DNA from: an uncultured Clostridia bacterium
GTDB taxonomy: Bacteria > Bacillota > Clostridia > Christensenellales > CAG-138
Assembly: GCA_944366945.1 (NCBI GenBank)
Contig: CALVWJ010000001.1
Span: 162,404-226,403, forward strand
Direction: 5' to 3'
Length of the DNA stretch: 64,000 nucleotides
Shown: positions 35,841 through 44,220 of the stretch, piece after piece
Position numbering within the stretch: position 1 is the stretch's first letter
Layout: each line of letters begins with the position of its first letter
Translations under genes and position numbers: made by a program
Notes under the pieces: generated by a model
The model's database searches: none
Told to the model about the DNA's origin: nothing
What the model saw: only the letters and a program-made list of their open reading frames with translations

Positions 35841-35849
35841 GACGAAGCT

Positions 35850-37112
35850 ATGGTTTTTCGGGATAAGCTGGAAAATGGGATCCGCGTGATCGGTGAAACG
35901 ATGGAACATTATCGTTCGGTTTCCATGGGCGTATGGGTTGATGCGGGCTCCGTGTGTGAAAATGGGCAGGAAGCGGGGGCGTCCCATTTTATTGAGCATA
36001 TGCTGTTCAAAGGGACGCACCGGCGTACCGCAGCGCAGATCGCTGCGGAAATGGATGCCATTGGGGGCAACCTCAACGCATTTACAGCCAAGGAGTGCAC
36101 CTGCTTTTATGCGAAGGTGCTGGACGAGCACCTGCCCCGCGCGGCGGACATGCTCTCCGACCTTGTGCGCAATTCAAAGTTTGACGAGGCGGATATTGAG
36201 CGTGAAAAAGGTGTTGTGTGCGAGGAGATCCTTATGACGGAGGACTCTCCGGAGGATGTTGCGCATGAAACGCTCTGCGCGCTGCTCTATGAAAATGCAC
36301 CGCTTGCAAAGCCCATCTTGGGCACCCAAGAAAGCGTGCGTGCCTTTACGCGGGATACGCTGATGGACTATATGACCAAGCATTATGTGCCCGGAAACAT
36401 TGTAATCTCCTGCGCAGGCCATTTTGAGCGTGCAGCGTTGATGGACACGCTTAACCGCCATTTCCTGGGAGGAAGCGTTGGAGCGCACGGCGCGCGCAAG
36501 GTCAGTACGCTTGCAGGCGGGCGCAGGTTCCGTGCGGTAAGAAAGGACATTGAGCAGGTGCACCTTTGCCTAGGGTTCCCTGGATTTGCTCTGGATGAAG
36601 ATGAACAGTATACGCTGTTTGTGCTCAACAATGCATTGGGCGGAAGCATGAGTTCGCGCCTGTTCCAAAGCATCCGCGAAGCGCGCGGCCTTGCCTATTC
36701 GGTGTATTCCTACCCATCTTCTTACACCGATACCGGGTATTTTGCACTATATGCTGGAACGGGCGAAGGGACTGCGGAACAGGTGACAGCCTTGATCTTG
36801 GAAGAATTGGAAAAACTGCGGCGTGGCGGCTTAACGGAAGAAGAATTCATCCGCAGCAAGGAGCAGCTTAAGGGAAGCTATATGCTCGGCCAGGAAAGCA
36901 CCTCAGCGCGCAACAGCGCTATTGGCAAGATGGAGTTGCTGTGTGGCAGGGTGTATTCCGAGGAAGAAATCATGCAGCGCATTGAGCGCATCACGATGGA
37001 GGATGTGCAGGCGATTTTGCCTAAGGTGCTCGATGCAAACGCCATGTGTGTGGCTGCAGTGGGCCGTGTAGAAGGGCTCGAGGCTAAATTGCAGAGCATG
37101 CTGGAACGCTGA
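35850..37112 (+). CDS. mlpA: M16-family zinc peptidase (MlpA/YmxG type)
   Basis: 420 residues. Inverted zinc motif HFIEH in ASHFIEHMLFKGT (about residues 49-53), with the distal Glu in the VVCEEILMTEDSPED helix. The C-terminal half is the second, non-catalytic M16 lobe with GGSMSSRLFQSIREARGLAYSV kept here as SSRLFQSIREARGLAYSV. The processing-peptidase-like gene follows ylxY by 9 bases, as in Bacillus. Confidence 0.93.
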   Translation: MVFRDKLENGIRVIGETMEHYRSVSMGVWVDAGSVCENGQEAGASHFIEHMLFKGTHRRTAAQIAAEMDAIGGNLNAFTAKECTCFYAKVLDEHLPRAADMLSDLVRNSKFDEADIEREKGVVCEEILMTEDSPEDVAHETLCALLYENAPLAKPILGTQESVRAFTRDTLMDYMTKHYVPGNIVISCAGHFERAALMDTLNRHFLGGSVGAHGARKVSTLAGGRRFRAVRKDIEQVHLCLGFPGFALDEDEQYTLFVLNNALGGSMSSRLFQSIREARGLAYSVYSYPSSYTDTGYFALYAGTGEGTAEQVTALILEELEKLRRGGLTEEEFIRSKEQLKGSYMLGQESTSARNSAIGKMELLCGRVYSEEEIMQRIERITMEDVQAILPKVLDANAMCVAAVGRVEGLEAKLQSMLER

Positions 37113-37146
37113 AAAAGACGGGAATTTCAAATTAATCTTGAAAATT

Positions 37147-37176
37147 TTGCGGACGCTCTTTCAAAAGCGTCCGCAA
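37147..37176 (+). terminator. Hairpin between mlpA and the HlyD-like gene
   Basis: Perfect 11-bp stem TTGCGGACGCT/AGCGTCCGCAA with an 8-nt loop. The T-run is on the minus-strand side only, so its terminating power on the plus strand is doubtful. Confidence 0.45.
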
Positions 37177-37231
37177 CGCTGTAAAATAATTGGGATAACC
37201 TTACAGGGCAGGAGCATGAGCCGGAGGAAAC

Positions 37232-38416
37232 ATGGCAAGGCGCAGGAAAGTACGCTTTACAGGAAAATTTTATATATTGCTGGCATTTGTCCTTATTGCA
37301 GCAACCGTTTCGATGGCGCTTTTGCTTTCAGACTCCAGCGGCGGCACGCTTGAAACGGGAGCGATGCGCATGGAGCTTTCGGTCAAGGGCGTTGTAATTC
37401 GGGATGAAATGAGCATTTCGGTGGATCGGTACGACAGAGTAGCGTTTGAAGTAGCCGAAGGCGCGGAGAGCTATGAGGGGATGCCGGTTGCCAAAGTGTA
37501 TAAATGGGGTTACAGCGATGACATGATGCAATCCCTCATCACCGTAGAAGCGCAAATCTATGAGGCGCAGAAGGCACTGCTCTCCGGTGTGGAAAATGCG
37601 GACCTTGCCAACATCGAGCTGCAGATCAGCCAGAAGCGGCTGCAGATCCGCACGCTGGCATTGGATGGAGAAGGCGACATGCTAACGCTGGAAAACGAGC
37701 TTAAATCTCTGCTTGCACAGCGGAAGGAATATTTGCGCAGCACTGTGCAGCCTACGGAAGCGCTTAACACGCTCTATGCAACTGAGGCGGCAAAACAGGA
37801 GCAGTTAGCCTCCTATGTTACGGAAATCACTGCGCCGGGCAATGGGGTAATCAGCTTCTACTTCGATGGGTACGAGCAGGCCCTTAACTATGATAAGCTG
37901 GACATGCTCAATGCAGAGCTCATTGCGAGCGTATTGAAAAATACGGCGGACATGGCGGGCGGCAGCGCGGAAGATCTGCTTTACCGGCTTGTTAACCCTA
38001 ATCTGTGGCATTTTGCCTTTTTGACGGATAAGGATGAACCCTTGCGGACCCTTGCGGGCACGCAATATACCGTAGCCTTTGAAGGAGTGCCGGATACCCA
38101 GTTTACGGCTATGGCAGTCAGCACAACGGCATATGACGGCGGGGTTGTGAACCTTTTAGAATGCACGGAGCCGATTGGGCCGCTGCTGAGTGCACGCAAC
38201 ATAAATGCTACGGTTTCCATGGAAGCAAGCGGGATCATCGTGCCGCTCGATGCAATCGGCATGCGGGATGGCTCGGCCTACATCACACTACGCGCAGAAA
38301 ACGGAACGCGCGATGTGGCAGTGGATGTCCTTGCCGAAGATGGGGAGAACGCTTTGATTCAAGCAAAGGATGCTGCAGATCCGATCGCGGCAGGACAGAG
38401 GTATGTAAAACCATGA
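37232..38416 (+). CDS. HlyD-like membrane-anchored protein of the ylm cell-division cluster
   Basis: 394 residues. Basic N-terminus and one membrane helix (FYILLAFVLIAATVSMALLL), then an extracytoplasmic domain with a lipoyl/barrel-sandwich segment split by a coiled coil (about 100-185). That is the HlyD adaptor shape, but no ABC or MFS partner is encoded nearby. Clostridial genomes often carry such a gene ahead of ylmE-sepF, so a cell-envelope or division role is inferred. Ribosome site CGGAGGAAAC. It overlaps ylmE by 4 bases. Confidence 0.75.
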   Translation: MARRRKVRFTGKFYILLAFVLIAATVSMALLLSDSSGGTLETGAMRMELSVKGVVIRDEMSISVDRYDRVAFEVAEGAESYEGMPVAKVYKWGYSDDMMQSLITVEAQIYEAQKALLSGVENADLANIELQISQKRLQIRTLALDGEGDMLTLENELKSLLAQRKEYLRSTVQPTEALNTLYATEAAKQEQLASYVTEITAPGNGVISFYFDGYEQALNYDKLDMLNAELIASVLKNTADMAGGSAEDLLYRLVNPNLWHFAFLTDKDEPLRTLAGTQYTVAFEGVPDTQFTAMAVSTTAYDGGVVNLLECTEPIGPLLSARNINATVSMEASGIIVPLDAIGMRDGSAYITLRAENGTRDVAVDVLAEDGENALIQAKDAADPIAAGQRYVKP

Positions 38417-39117
38417 ACATTCGGGAAAACTATTTGGCCATTCGGGAAAACATGGAGAAGGCAGCCGCTGCTGCTGGAAGGAGTGCGGATTCCGTGAAGC
38501 TGATTGCCGTTACGAAATTCGTAGAGGAGGCGCGTATTGCGCAGGCCCTTGATTGCGGCATTGCTTCAGTTGGAGAAAACCGCGTGCAGGAACTGATGGG
38601 GAAGCTCGACTTTTTCCATACGCGCGGCGTTGAAGTGAATTTAATTGGACAACTGCAGACAAATAAGGTAAAATATATCATCGGGAAGGTCGATATGATC
38701 CAATCTGTGGACAGGCTTGCACTTGCACAGGAGATCGACCGCCTGGCTGTGCGCCAGGGCTTGGTGCAGGATGTGCTTATCGAGGTTAATATCGGCGGAG
38801 AGGCCCAAAAGGGCGGCATCGCGCCGGAAGAACTTCCCGCATTTTTAGAGATGGTTTCCGCCATGAACGGCATCCGCGTAAAAGGGCTTATGTGCATTCC
38901 TCCAGCGGTGGGTGAGGAGGGCGCACGGCCCTATTTTGCAAGGATGCGGGAGCTGTTTGAAACGCTTGGCAGCAAAAGCATTCCAAATGTTTCTATGGAA
39001 CAACTTTCCATGGGCATGAGCGGGGATTATAGGGCGGCAATTGCTGAAGGAGCCACGATGATCCGCGTGGGAACAGCCCTTTTCGGGGCAAGGCAGTATG
39101 CCGCTGCGAAGGCGTAG
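38413..39117 (+). CDS. ylmE: PLP homeostasis protein (YggS/YlmE family)
   Basis: 234 residues. A PLP-binding alanine-racemase-like barrel without catalysis that buffers pyridoxal phosphate. The PLP lysine is in LIAVTKFVEEARI, and GENRVQELMGK, NLIGQLQTNKVKYII and LSMGMSGDYRAAIAEGATMIR kept here as LSMGMSGDYRAAIAEGAT are family blocks. Starts in the ATGA overlap with the HlyD-like gene and precedes sepF as in Bacillus. Confidence 0.94.
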   Translation: MNIRENYLAIRENMEKAAAAAGRSADSVKLIAVTKFVEEARIAQALDCGIASVGENRVQELMGKLDFFHTRGVEVNLIGQLQTNKVKYIIGKVDMIQSVDRLALAQEIDRLAVRQGLVQDVLIEVNIGGEAQKGGIAPEELPAFLEMVSAMNGIRVKGLMCIPPAVGEEGARPYFARMRELFETLGSKSIPNVSMEQLSMGMSGDYRAAIAEGATMIRVGTALFGARQYAAAKA

Positions 39118-39192
39118 AAACAGAGCAGCGATTCGCATCTAGGATCGACGAATATTTCTCCAAGCGCCAATTAAAAATTTTTTTGGAGGAAT

Positions 39193-39648
39193 ATGAAAAT
39201 GGCAGGATTGTTGAACAAATTCCTTGATTACATTGGAATCGAGGAGAGCGACGCAGAGGACGAATACATGGATGATCTTTACGAAGAAGATTCCAGGGAC
39301 ATGGACAATGTCGTGAGCATTGGCAACCGCGGTCGTAGCAAGACTGCGGCAAGCAGCAACGTTGTCAACCTTCCCTCCGCGGCCCAGCAGAAGATGATTG
39401 TGTATCATCCCATCAGCTATGAGGATACGCAGAATATCATCGACAATCTCAAGAGCCGCAAGCCTGTGATCGTGAATATGGAAGAGCTGGAGCTTGATTG
39501 CGCGCAGCGCATCCTTGACTTCATGGCAGGCGCGGTTTATGCCTTGAACGGCACCATCTACAAGATTTCGCGCGGGATCTTCGTTGTAGCCCCCACCAAC
39601 TATGACGTGATCGGCAATGATGAGAGCGGGAACGATAGCCTCATCTAA
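39193..39648 (+). CDS. sepF: Cell division protein SepF
   Basis: 151 residues. SepF binds the FtsZ tail and tethers it to the membrane. The N-terminal amphipathic helix (AGLLNKFLDYIGI) anchors it, an acidic linker follows, and the core (about 70-150) has NIIDNLKSRKPVIVNMEEL, QRILDFMAGAVYALNG and FVVAPTNYDV. Ribosome site TTGGAGGA. It lies 75 bases after ylmE and 74 before the DivIVA fusion. Confidence 0.95.
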   Translation: MKMAGLLNKFLDYIGIEESDAEDEYMDDLYEEDSRDMDNVVSIGNRGRSKTAASSNVVNLPSAAQQKMIVYHPISYEDTQNIIDNLKSRKPVIVNMEELELDCAQRILDFMAGAVYALNGTIYKISRGIFVVAPTNYDVIGNDESGNDSLI

Positions 39649-39664
39649 GCGAAAGGCAAAGCGG

Positions 39665-39691
39665 ACGCCGTATCCCGTGCGGATACGGCGT
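39665..39691 (+). terminator. Hairpin after sepF
   Basis: Perfect 11-bp stem ACGCCGTATCC/GGATACGGCGT around CGTGC. T-run is short (TTTGC), so it may attenuate rather than stop. Confidence 0.55.
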
Positions 39692-39722
39692 TTGCATCAA
39701 ACCCATGGAGGTAGGCGCTAGC

Positions 39723-40550
39723 ATGATAAAATCGGAAGAGATCATTAACCGGCAATTTAGCCGTGCCTTTTGGGGCTATGATATCGGAGAGGTGGATGAA
39801 TTCCTGGATGAGATCATACGCGGAAATGAACGCGCGGAACAGGAGCTTGAGATCGCGCAGCTTCGTATAAAAATGCTGTTGGAAGAGCTGGAGCATTATA
39901 CAGGGAAGAAAGAAACAGCGCAGGAAGCAGCAGAAGAAAGCGAAGAACCGCCTCAAAAAGAAGCGCCGACACGGCCCGAGCAGGACGATGGCAGCGCGGC
40001 GGAACAAAAGGATGCACAAAACGGCGCGCCGGAAGGTGCGAAAAAGGAGGAAGTAAAAATGGAACCAGTGACAATTCGCTATGCAAAGTTGGAGGATCTT
40101 GATGCGGTTACGGCTGCGGAGGCAACCTGCTTTCCACCCGCGGAAGCGGCATCCAGGGAGCGCATTGAAGCGCGCCTTAAGGTATTCCCAAATAATTTCT
40201 GGGTAGCGGAAATGGATGGGCATGTCATCGGTTTTATCAACGGTATGGCCTGCGATCGGCGCACCATCATAGACGAAATGTTCGCGGACGCAAACATGCA
40301 TGATGATGCGGGTGCTTGGCAGAGCGTTATGAGCATCGGTGTGCTGCCCGAATACCAGAGGCATGGCATCGCTGCACGCTTGATGCAAACGCTCATCGAT
40401 GATGCGCGTGCTGCGGGGCGAAAAGGGTGCACACTTACCTGCAAGGATCGCTTGATCCATTATTATGCTAAGTTCGGCTACAAGGATGAAGGAGTTTCCG
40501 TTTCCGAGCACGGCGGTGCGGTCTGGTACGATATGGTGCTGGAGTTCTAG
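39723..40550 (+). CDS. Fusion of a DivIVA N-terminal domain to a GNAT acetyltransferase
   Basis: 275 residues. Residues 1-65 are a DivIVA N-terminal domain: SEEIINRQFSRAFWGYDIGE then VDEFLDEII and a coiled coil. Residues 66-112 are an acidic Gln/Glu/Pro linker. Residues 113-275 are a full GNAT N-acetyltransferase with the acetyl-CoA motif GVLPEYQRHGIAARLM and a YYAKFGYKDEG C-terminus. The position after sepF is where divIVA belongs. At the junction AAGGAGG (40044-40050) precedes an in-frame ATG (40059) by 8 nt, so a free 163-residue acetyltransferase can also be made. DivIVA would place the enzyme at septum or poles; that is inference. Confidence 0.88.
   Translation: MIKSEEIINRQFSRAFWGYDIGEVDEFLDEIIRGNERAEQELEIAQLRIKMLLEELEHYTGKKETAQEAAEESEEPPQKEAPTRPEQDDGSAAEQKDAQNGAPEGAKKEEVKMEPVTIRYAKLEDLDAVTAAEATCFPPAEAASRERIEARLKVFPNNFWVAEMDGHVIGFINGMACDRRTIIDEMFADANMHDDAGAWQSVMSIGVLPEYQRHGIAARLMQTLIDDARAAGRKGCTLTCKDRLIHYYAKFGYKDEGVSVSEHGGAVWYDMVLEF
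40044..40061 (+). promoter_or_regulatory. Internal ribosome site and start at the DivIVA-GNAT junction
   Basis: AAGGAGG (40044-40050), 8-nt spacing, ATG (40059-40061), in frame with the fusion. It encodes Lys-Glu-Glu-Val-Lys-Met in the long product and would begin the acetyltransferase as a separate protein. Confidence 0.65.
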
Positions 40551-40555
40551 CCACG

Positions 40556-41302
40556 ATGGAATACGATCATGCGCTGCGCATATTGCTGGCAGCGGAGTAT
40601 AATTGCGCGCCGGAGGATTTCGAGAGAGCGGAAAACGTGATCACAAAATCGGCGTTGCGGGAAGGGCGGCGCCGTTATGGCAGCACGCCCTATTTTTTCC
40701 ATATGGTGACGCTTGGAAAGAATGCTATACTTACCGCAGATGTGCGATTGCATCCTTATTTGCAGGAATTTGCGGCGGCAAAGCCCGGGCATCGGCTGTT
40801 TGAGGTGCCCAAGCTGTTCCCGCTAGAAAGCGAACTGCGGCGTTTTGGGTATACTTTAAGCACAACGTACCATATGTTTCTGCCGTGCGCTGTGGTGCAG
40901 CCCATCGGCGCATGGCGAACGGCATGGTTTTTCGGAGAAGAGATTCATCCCTTCTATGCAGGTAGGCGCTTTCCCAATGCGCTTGCTTCGTCTTATACGG
41001 CGGAGCGGCCGGACACCATAGCGGTATGCGCGTATCAAGGCGATACCATTATGGGCATGGCCGGCTGCTCGGAGGATGCGCCACATTGGCAGCAGATCGG
41101 GGTGGATGTGATGCCGGAATACCGCGCACAGGGCATTGGAACTTATTTGGTTACGCTGTTGAAAAATAGGATCCTGCAGCAGGGAGATATCCCATTTTAT
41201 GGGACGAGCTTATCCAATTATGACTCATGGAATGTTGCGCTCAATGCCGGATTCCGGCCAGCATGGGTAGAAATCGGAGCAAATAGGGTCATGGAGCCTT
41301 GA
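40556..41302 (+). CDS. GNAT-family N-acetyltransferase
   Basis: 248 residues. The N-terminal 100 residues are a less conserved domain (LPCAVVQPIG near its end). The C-terminal GNAT core has IGVDVMPEYRAQGIGTYLV (motif A, acetyl-CoA pyrophosphate loop) and SLSNYDSWNVALNAGFRPAW. It begins 5 bases after the DivIVA-GNAT stop and depends on coupling, as its own ribosome site is poor. Substrate unknown. It is of a different GNAT subgroup from the fused one. Confidence 0.85.
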   Translation: MEYDHALRILLAAEYNCAPEDFERAENVITKSALREGRRRYGSTPYFFHMVTLGKNAILTADVRLHPYLQEFAAAKPGHRLFEVPKLFPLESELRRFGYTLSTTYHMFLPCAVVQPIGAWRTAWFFGEEIHPFYAGRRFPNALASSYTAERPDTIAVCAYQGDTIMGMAGCSEDAPHWQQIGVDVMPEYRAQGIGTYLVTLLKNRILQQGDIPFYGTSLSNYDSWNVALNAGFRPAWVEIGANRVMEP

Positions 41303-41368
41303 AAGAAACATGAAAGCAGTGCACAATGGCGTGTTGCTATACAAATCTGAAAATGGAGGGAAAACAAA

Positions 41369-41929
41369 ATGAGGAAAAACTTTGGTGCCAAAGCATGGAC
41401 GTATCCCCAGCCGGTGTTTATCATTGCAAGTTATGATGACAACGGCGTGGCGGATGCAATGAACGCTGCCTGGGGTGGAATAAGCGAGGATGCGCAGCTT
41501 TCCATGTGCTTGAGTGCAGGGCATAAAACGGTAAAGAATATTCTTGCTCGCGGGGCATTTACGGTGAGCATGGCCGATGCAGCGCATGTGGCAGAATGCG
41601 ATTATGTTGGCATTGTATCGGCGAACGACGTGCCGAACAAATTGGAGAAAGCCGGATTGCATACGACAAAATCCAAGCTTGTAGATGCGCCGCTGATCGA
41701 TGAACTTCCGATGACGCTTGAATGCAAGCTTGTCAGCTATGATGAAGAAAGCTGCCGCATGGTGGGCGAGATCGTAAACGTTTCGGCAGAAGAGCGCATC
41801 CTCGATGCACAGGGGAAAATTGATCCAGATAAGCTGCAGCCCATCATATTTGACCCAGTGCACAACACATACCGCAAACTCGGGGAAAAGGTTGGCAATG
41901 CATTTCAAGATGGTTTAAAATTGAAATAA
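41369..41929 (+). CDS. Flavin reductase-like FMN-binding protein
   Basis: 186 residues. The split-barrel flavoprotein fold of the flavin reductase family: GAKAWTYPQPVFIIASYD at the start, NAAWGGISEDAQLSMCL, then HKTVKNILARGAFTVSM and the PMTLECKLVSYDE strand. Clostridial members are small FMN proteins of uncertain electron acceptor. Strong ribosome site GGAGGG and a strong terminator follow, so it may be its own unit. Confidence 0.88.
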   Translation: MRKNFGAKAWTYPQPVFIIASYDDNGVADAMNAAWGGISEDAQLSMCLSAGHKTVKNILARGAFTVSMADAAHVAECDYVGIVSANDVPNKLEKAGLHTTKSKLVDAPLIDELPMTLECKLVSYDEESCRMVGEIVNVSAEERILDAQGKIDPDKLQPIIFDPVHNTYRKLGEKVGNAFQDGLKLK

Positions 41930-41947
41930 AATCGGATATCGCATACG

Positions 41948-41979
41948 ACGCGCAAAGGTAGATCCTTTGCGCGTTTTTT
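41948..41979 (+). terminator. Terminator after the flavin reductase gene
   Basis: Perfect 11-bp stem ACGCGCAAAGG/CCTTTGCGCGT around TAGAT, followed by six T. Confidence 0.92.
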
Positions 41980-42420
41980 CATTCGGAAAAAGACGGATTG
42001 CGTTTGGACATCCATGCGCATGCTCAAAAAAGGGAAGCGAAATCCTGCATACTTATCGTAACGCCAACCTAAAACTCTGCTTTTAAGGAACAACCTTGAA
42101 TTTTCATTATAACGATTGCAAAAAATATTCGGTGCATTGAAAGGCTTGTTTTACGATGAAAACTATTGAGCTGCCTTTCCTTTTCGAACGGCAAGCTAAT
42201 ATGTGGAGCATTTTCCGCATTTTTATATGACAAGATAACTTAGATATGCATGTTAAACTCTATTTTCACAGCGAAACACGAACCGATGTGAATGGAGTTC
42301 AAAGCAGCTTTAAAGCGATAGCTGGAAGAAATCGTCGCGCAGCAATCTTATGGCTGTACTTCATAAAAAACGCAGCCCATGCAAACACTACCCATAAAAC
42401 CAGCGAAGGAGGAAAAAACA
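41980..42420. other. Gap of about 440 bases upstream of the spoVA operon
   Basis: No convincing gene. A 7-bp hairpin ATGTGGA/TCCGCAT (42201-42220) with TTTTA could be a second terminator. CATAAAA occurs at about 42362 and 42391, reminiscent of a forespore sigma-G -10, but matching -35 elements are not clear. An open frame starting 42246 has no ribosome site and is rejected. Confidence 0.4.
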
Positions 42421-42591
42421 ATGCTGAAAAAGCGAAGATATATATTGACTGCAGCCATTATCCTGCTGATTATGCTGCTTGGCATGCTGCTTTATGATGT
42501 GCTCAGCGACGTGCGAACCGGCCCGCGCAGCACAAACGGCACATATTTTGTAATGCAGGAGGCAAAACCGCATGGAAGATCTGCCTTATAA
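42421..42591 (+). CDS. Small membrane protein at the head of the spoVA operon
   Basis: 56 residues. Basic N-terminus then one membrane helix (ILTAAIILLIMLLGMLLYDV) and a 30-residue hydrophilic tail. AAGGAGG lies 8 nt before the ATG, a near ideal ribosome site. The end overlaps the next small ORF by 20 bases in another frame. I do not recognise a family; spoVAA and spoVAB, which would lie here in Bacillus, are absent. Its place suggests a forespore membrane role. Confidence 0.65.
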   Translation: MLKKRRYILTAAIILLIMLLGMLLYDVLSDVRTGPRSTNGTYFVMQEAKPHGRSAL

Positions 42592-42703
42592 TAAGTTGCC
42601 GCATGCGGATCTGCATGGAGGTGCAGGTTCAAACGGGCCAATGGACCGCGAAACGCGTTACAAAAACGCAAAACCGGTTCAGAATTCCGACAAGGAGGAA
42701 TGA
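42572..42703 (+). CDS. Very small hydrophilic protein upstream of spoVAC
   Basis: 43 residues from ATG 42572, 9 nt after AGGAGG (42557-42562), overlapping the previous ORF. The product is polar and charged (MEDLPYNKLPHADLHGGAGS at its start, DKEE at the end), with no membrane segment. It ends 10 bases before spoVAC, and its last codons carry the AAGGAGGAA ribosome site region for spoVAC. Either a small sporulation protein or a leader peptide; too short to judge by sequence. Confidence 0.5.
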   Translation: MEDLPYNKLPHADLHGGAGSNGPMDRETRYKNAKPVQNSDKEE

Positions 42704-42713
42704 GGAAACAAAG

Positions 42714-43175
42714 ATGGAAAAGAAACGGCAAAAAACACCGCAGGAACAACGCTACCAGCAGCAGGTAAAGGAAAAAATGCCGCGGAGCAAAACGCTGCCG
42801 CAATGCCTGCGAGCATTTGTAGTAGGAGGGCTTATCTGCTGTATTGGCCAGGCGGTGCGTGCTTTTGGAGAAAATACACTTGCGTTGGATCCAGATGGCG
42901 TGGCAGCATTGACAGCGATCGTGATGGTGTTTCTGGGCGCTACGTTAACTGGCCTTGGCGTATACGACAAGATCGGCGCATGGGCTGGGGCAGGATCCGT
43001 TGTGCCAATCACAGGCTTTGCGAACTCCATTGTCTCCCCTGCAATGGAGTTTAAGCGGGAAGGCTTGATTCTTGGAACGGCGGCGAAGATGTTCACGATC
43101 GCAGGCCCTGTGCTGGTTTATGGAATTGGTGCATCGGTCGTGGTGGGGCTTATCACCTGCCTGTTGGCTGGGTAA
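42714..43175 (+). CDS. spoVAC: Stage V sporulation protein AC
   Basis: 153 residues. A forespore inner-membrane protein of the dipicolinate channel, thought to be the mechanosensitive part. After a charged N-terminus, hydrophobic helices and the family blocks AFVVGGLICCIGQAVRAF, TGLGVYDKIGAWAGAGS and VPITGFANSIVSPAMEF are present. Start 42714 is preceded by GAGGAAACAAAG. Followed 11 bases later by spoVAD. Confidence 0.95.
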   Translation: MEKKRQKTPQEQRYQQQVKEKMPRSKTLPQCLRAFVVGGLICCIGQAVRAFGENTLALDPDGVAALTAIVMVFLGATLTGLGVYDKIGAWAGAGSVVPITGFANSIVSPAMEFKREGLILGTAAKMFTIAGPVLVYGIGASVVVGLITCLLAG

Positions 43176-43186
43176 GGAGGCGTGCG

Positions 43187-44215
43187 ATGCAGAAACGCTT
43201 GGGAAAGCAGACGGTTGTATTTGAAGCGCCACCACGCATTGCCGCAGGCGGAACAATTGTGGGGGATGTAGAGGGCGAAGGCCCATTGGGTTCCTATTTT
43301 GACCTTGTTTTGCAGGATGACACTTGGGGGGAGGAGAGCTGGGAAAAGGCGGAGCGCAAGATGTTTGAACACGCGGTGCGCCGTGCGCTGGCCCGTTGCG
43401 CCATGCAGCCGCCTCAAATTGACCTTCTTTTGGGCGGTGATCTATTAAACCAGATCATCACAGCAAACTTTGCGGCGCGCGAGCTTTCGATCCCGTTCCT
43501 GGGGCTGTATGGCGCATGCTCTACAATGGCGGAATCCCTGCTGCTAGGTAGCATGCTGATCGATGGTGGATACGCAGAGCGTGTGGCCTGCGCTGCAACA
43601 AGCCACTTTTGCACAGCAGAACGGCAATACCGTTTCCCGCTCGAGATGGGCGGGCAAACAACGCCCACTGCACAACGTACCGTGACCGGTGCAGGCGCAA
43701 GCCTGCTTGTCGCGCCTGGATATGCCGGGAACGCTCAGTTCGAACATATCTTTGCAACGGGGGGAACGATCGGCCGGGTTGTAGACCTTGGGATTACGGA
43801 TGCAAGCAATATGGGAGCGGCAATGGCGCCTGCCGCAGCGGATACGCTTGCTGCGCATCTAAGAGAGAAGGAGTGCAGTGTTACGGATTATGATGTGATC
43901 GTAACGGGCGACCTTGGACGGTTCGGGAGCGAAATGTTTGCAGAACTGTGCCGGGATAAGGGGATTGACCTGGCGAATAGGCACCAGGACTGCGGCAATA
44001 TGATCTTCAGCCCGGCGCAAAAGGTGGATTGCGGCGGGAGCGGATGTGGCTGCTCTGCCGTTACGCTCAATGCCTATCTGCTAAAACGCATGGAACAGGG
44101 AGACTTTACCCGCATGCTCTTTATGGCCACCGGCGCACTTATGAGCCCAACGGCTGGCATGCAAGGGGACAGCATCCCGGGCATTGCGCATGCTGTAGTA
44201 TTGGAAAGAAGGTAA
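43187..44215 (+). CDS. spoVAD: Stage V sporulation protein AD
   Basis: 342 residues. Thiolase-fold, non-catalytic protein that binds dipicolinic acid for loading into the spore. Typical blocks: VVFEAPPRIAAGGTIVGDVE, GPLGSYFDLVLQDD, LLGGDLLNQIITANFAARE and the closing GALMSPTAGMQGDSIPGIAH. The start follows AAGGAGGCGTGCG. Five bases separate it from spoVAE. Confidence 0.96.
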   Translation: MQKRLGKQTVVFEAPPRIAAGGTIVGDVEGEGPLGSYFDLVLQDDTWGEESWEKAERKMFEHAVRRALARCAMQPPQIDLLLGGDLLNQIITANFAARELSIPFLGLYGACSTMAESLLLGSMLIDGGYAERVACAATSHFCTAERQYRFPLEMGGQTTPTAQRTVTGAGASLLVAPGYAGNAQFEHIFATGGTIGRVVDLGITDASNMGAAMAPAAADTLAAHLREKECSVTDYDVIVTGDLGRFGSEMFAELCRDKGIDLANRHQDCGNMIFSPAQKVDCGGSGCGCSAVTLNAYLLKRMEQGDFTRMLFMATGALMSPTAGMQGDSIPGIAHAVVLERR

Positions 44216-44220
44216 GAAAA

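Noticed and set aside
42246..42497. 83-codon frame upstream of the spoVA operon
   Set aside because: No ribosome site, overlaps the better 56-residue ORF in another frame.
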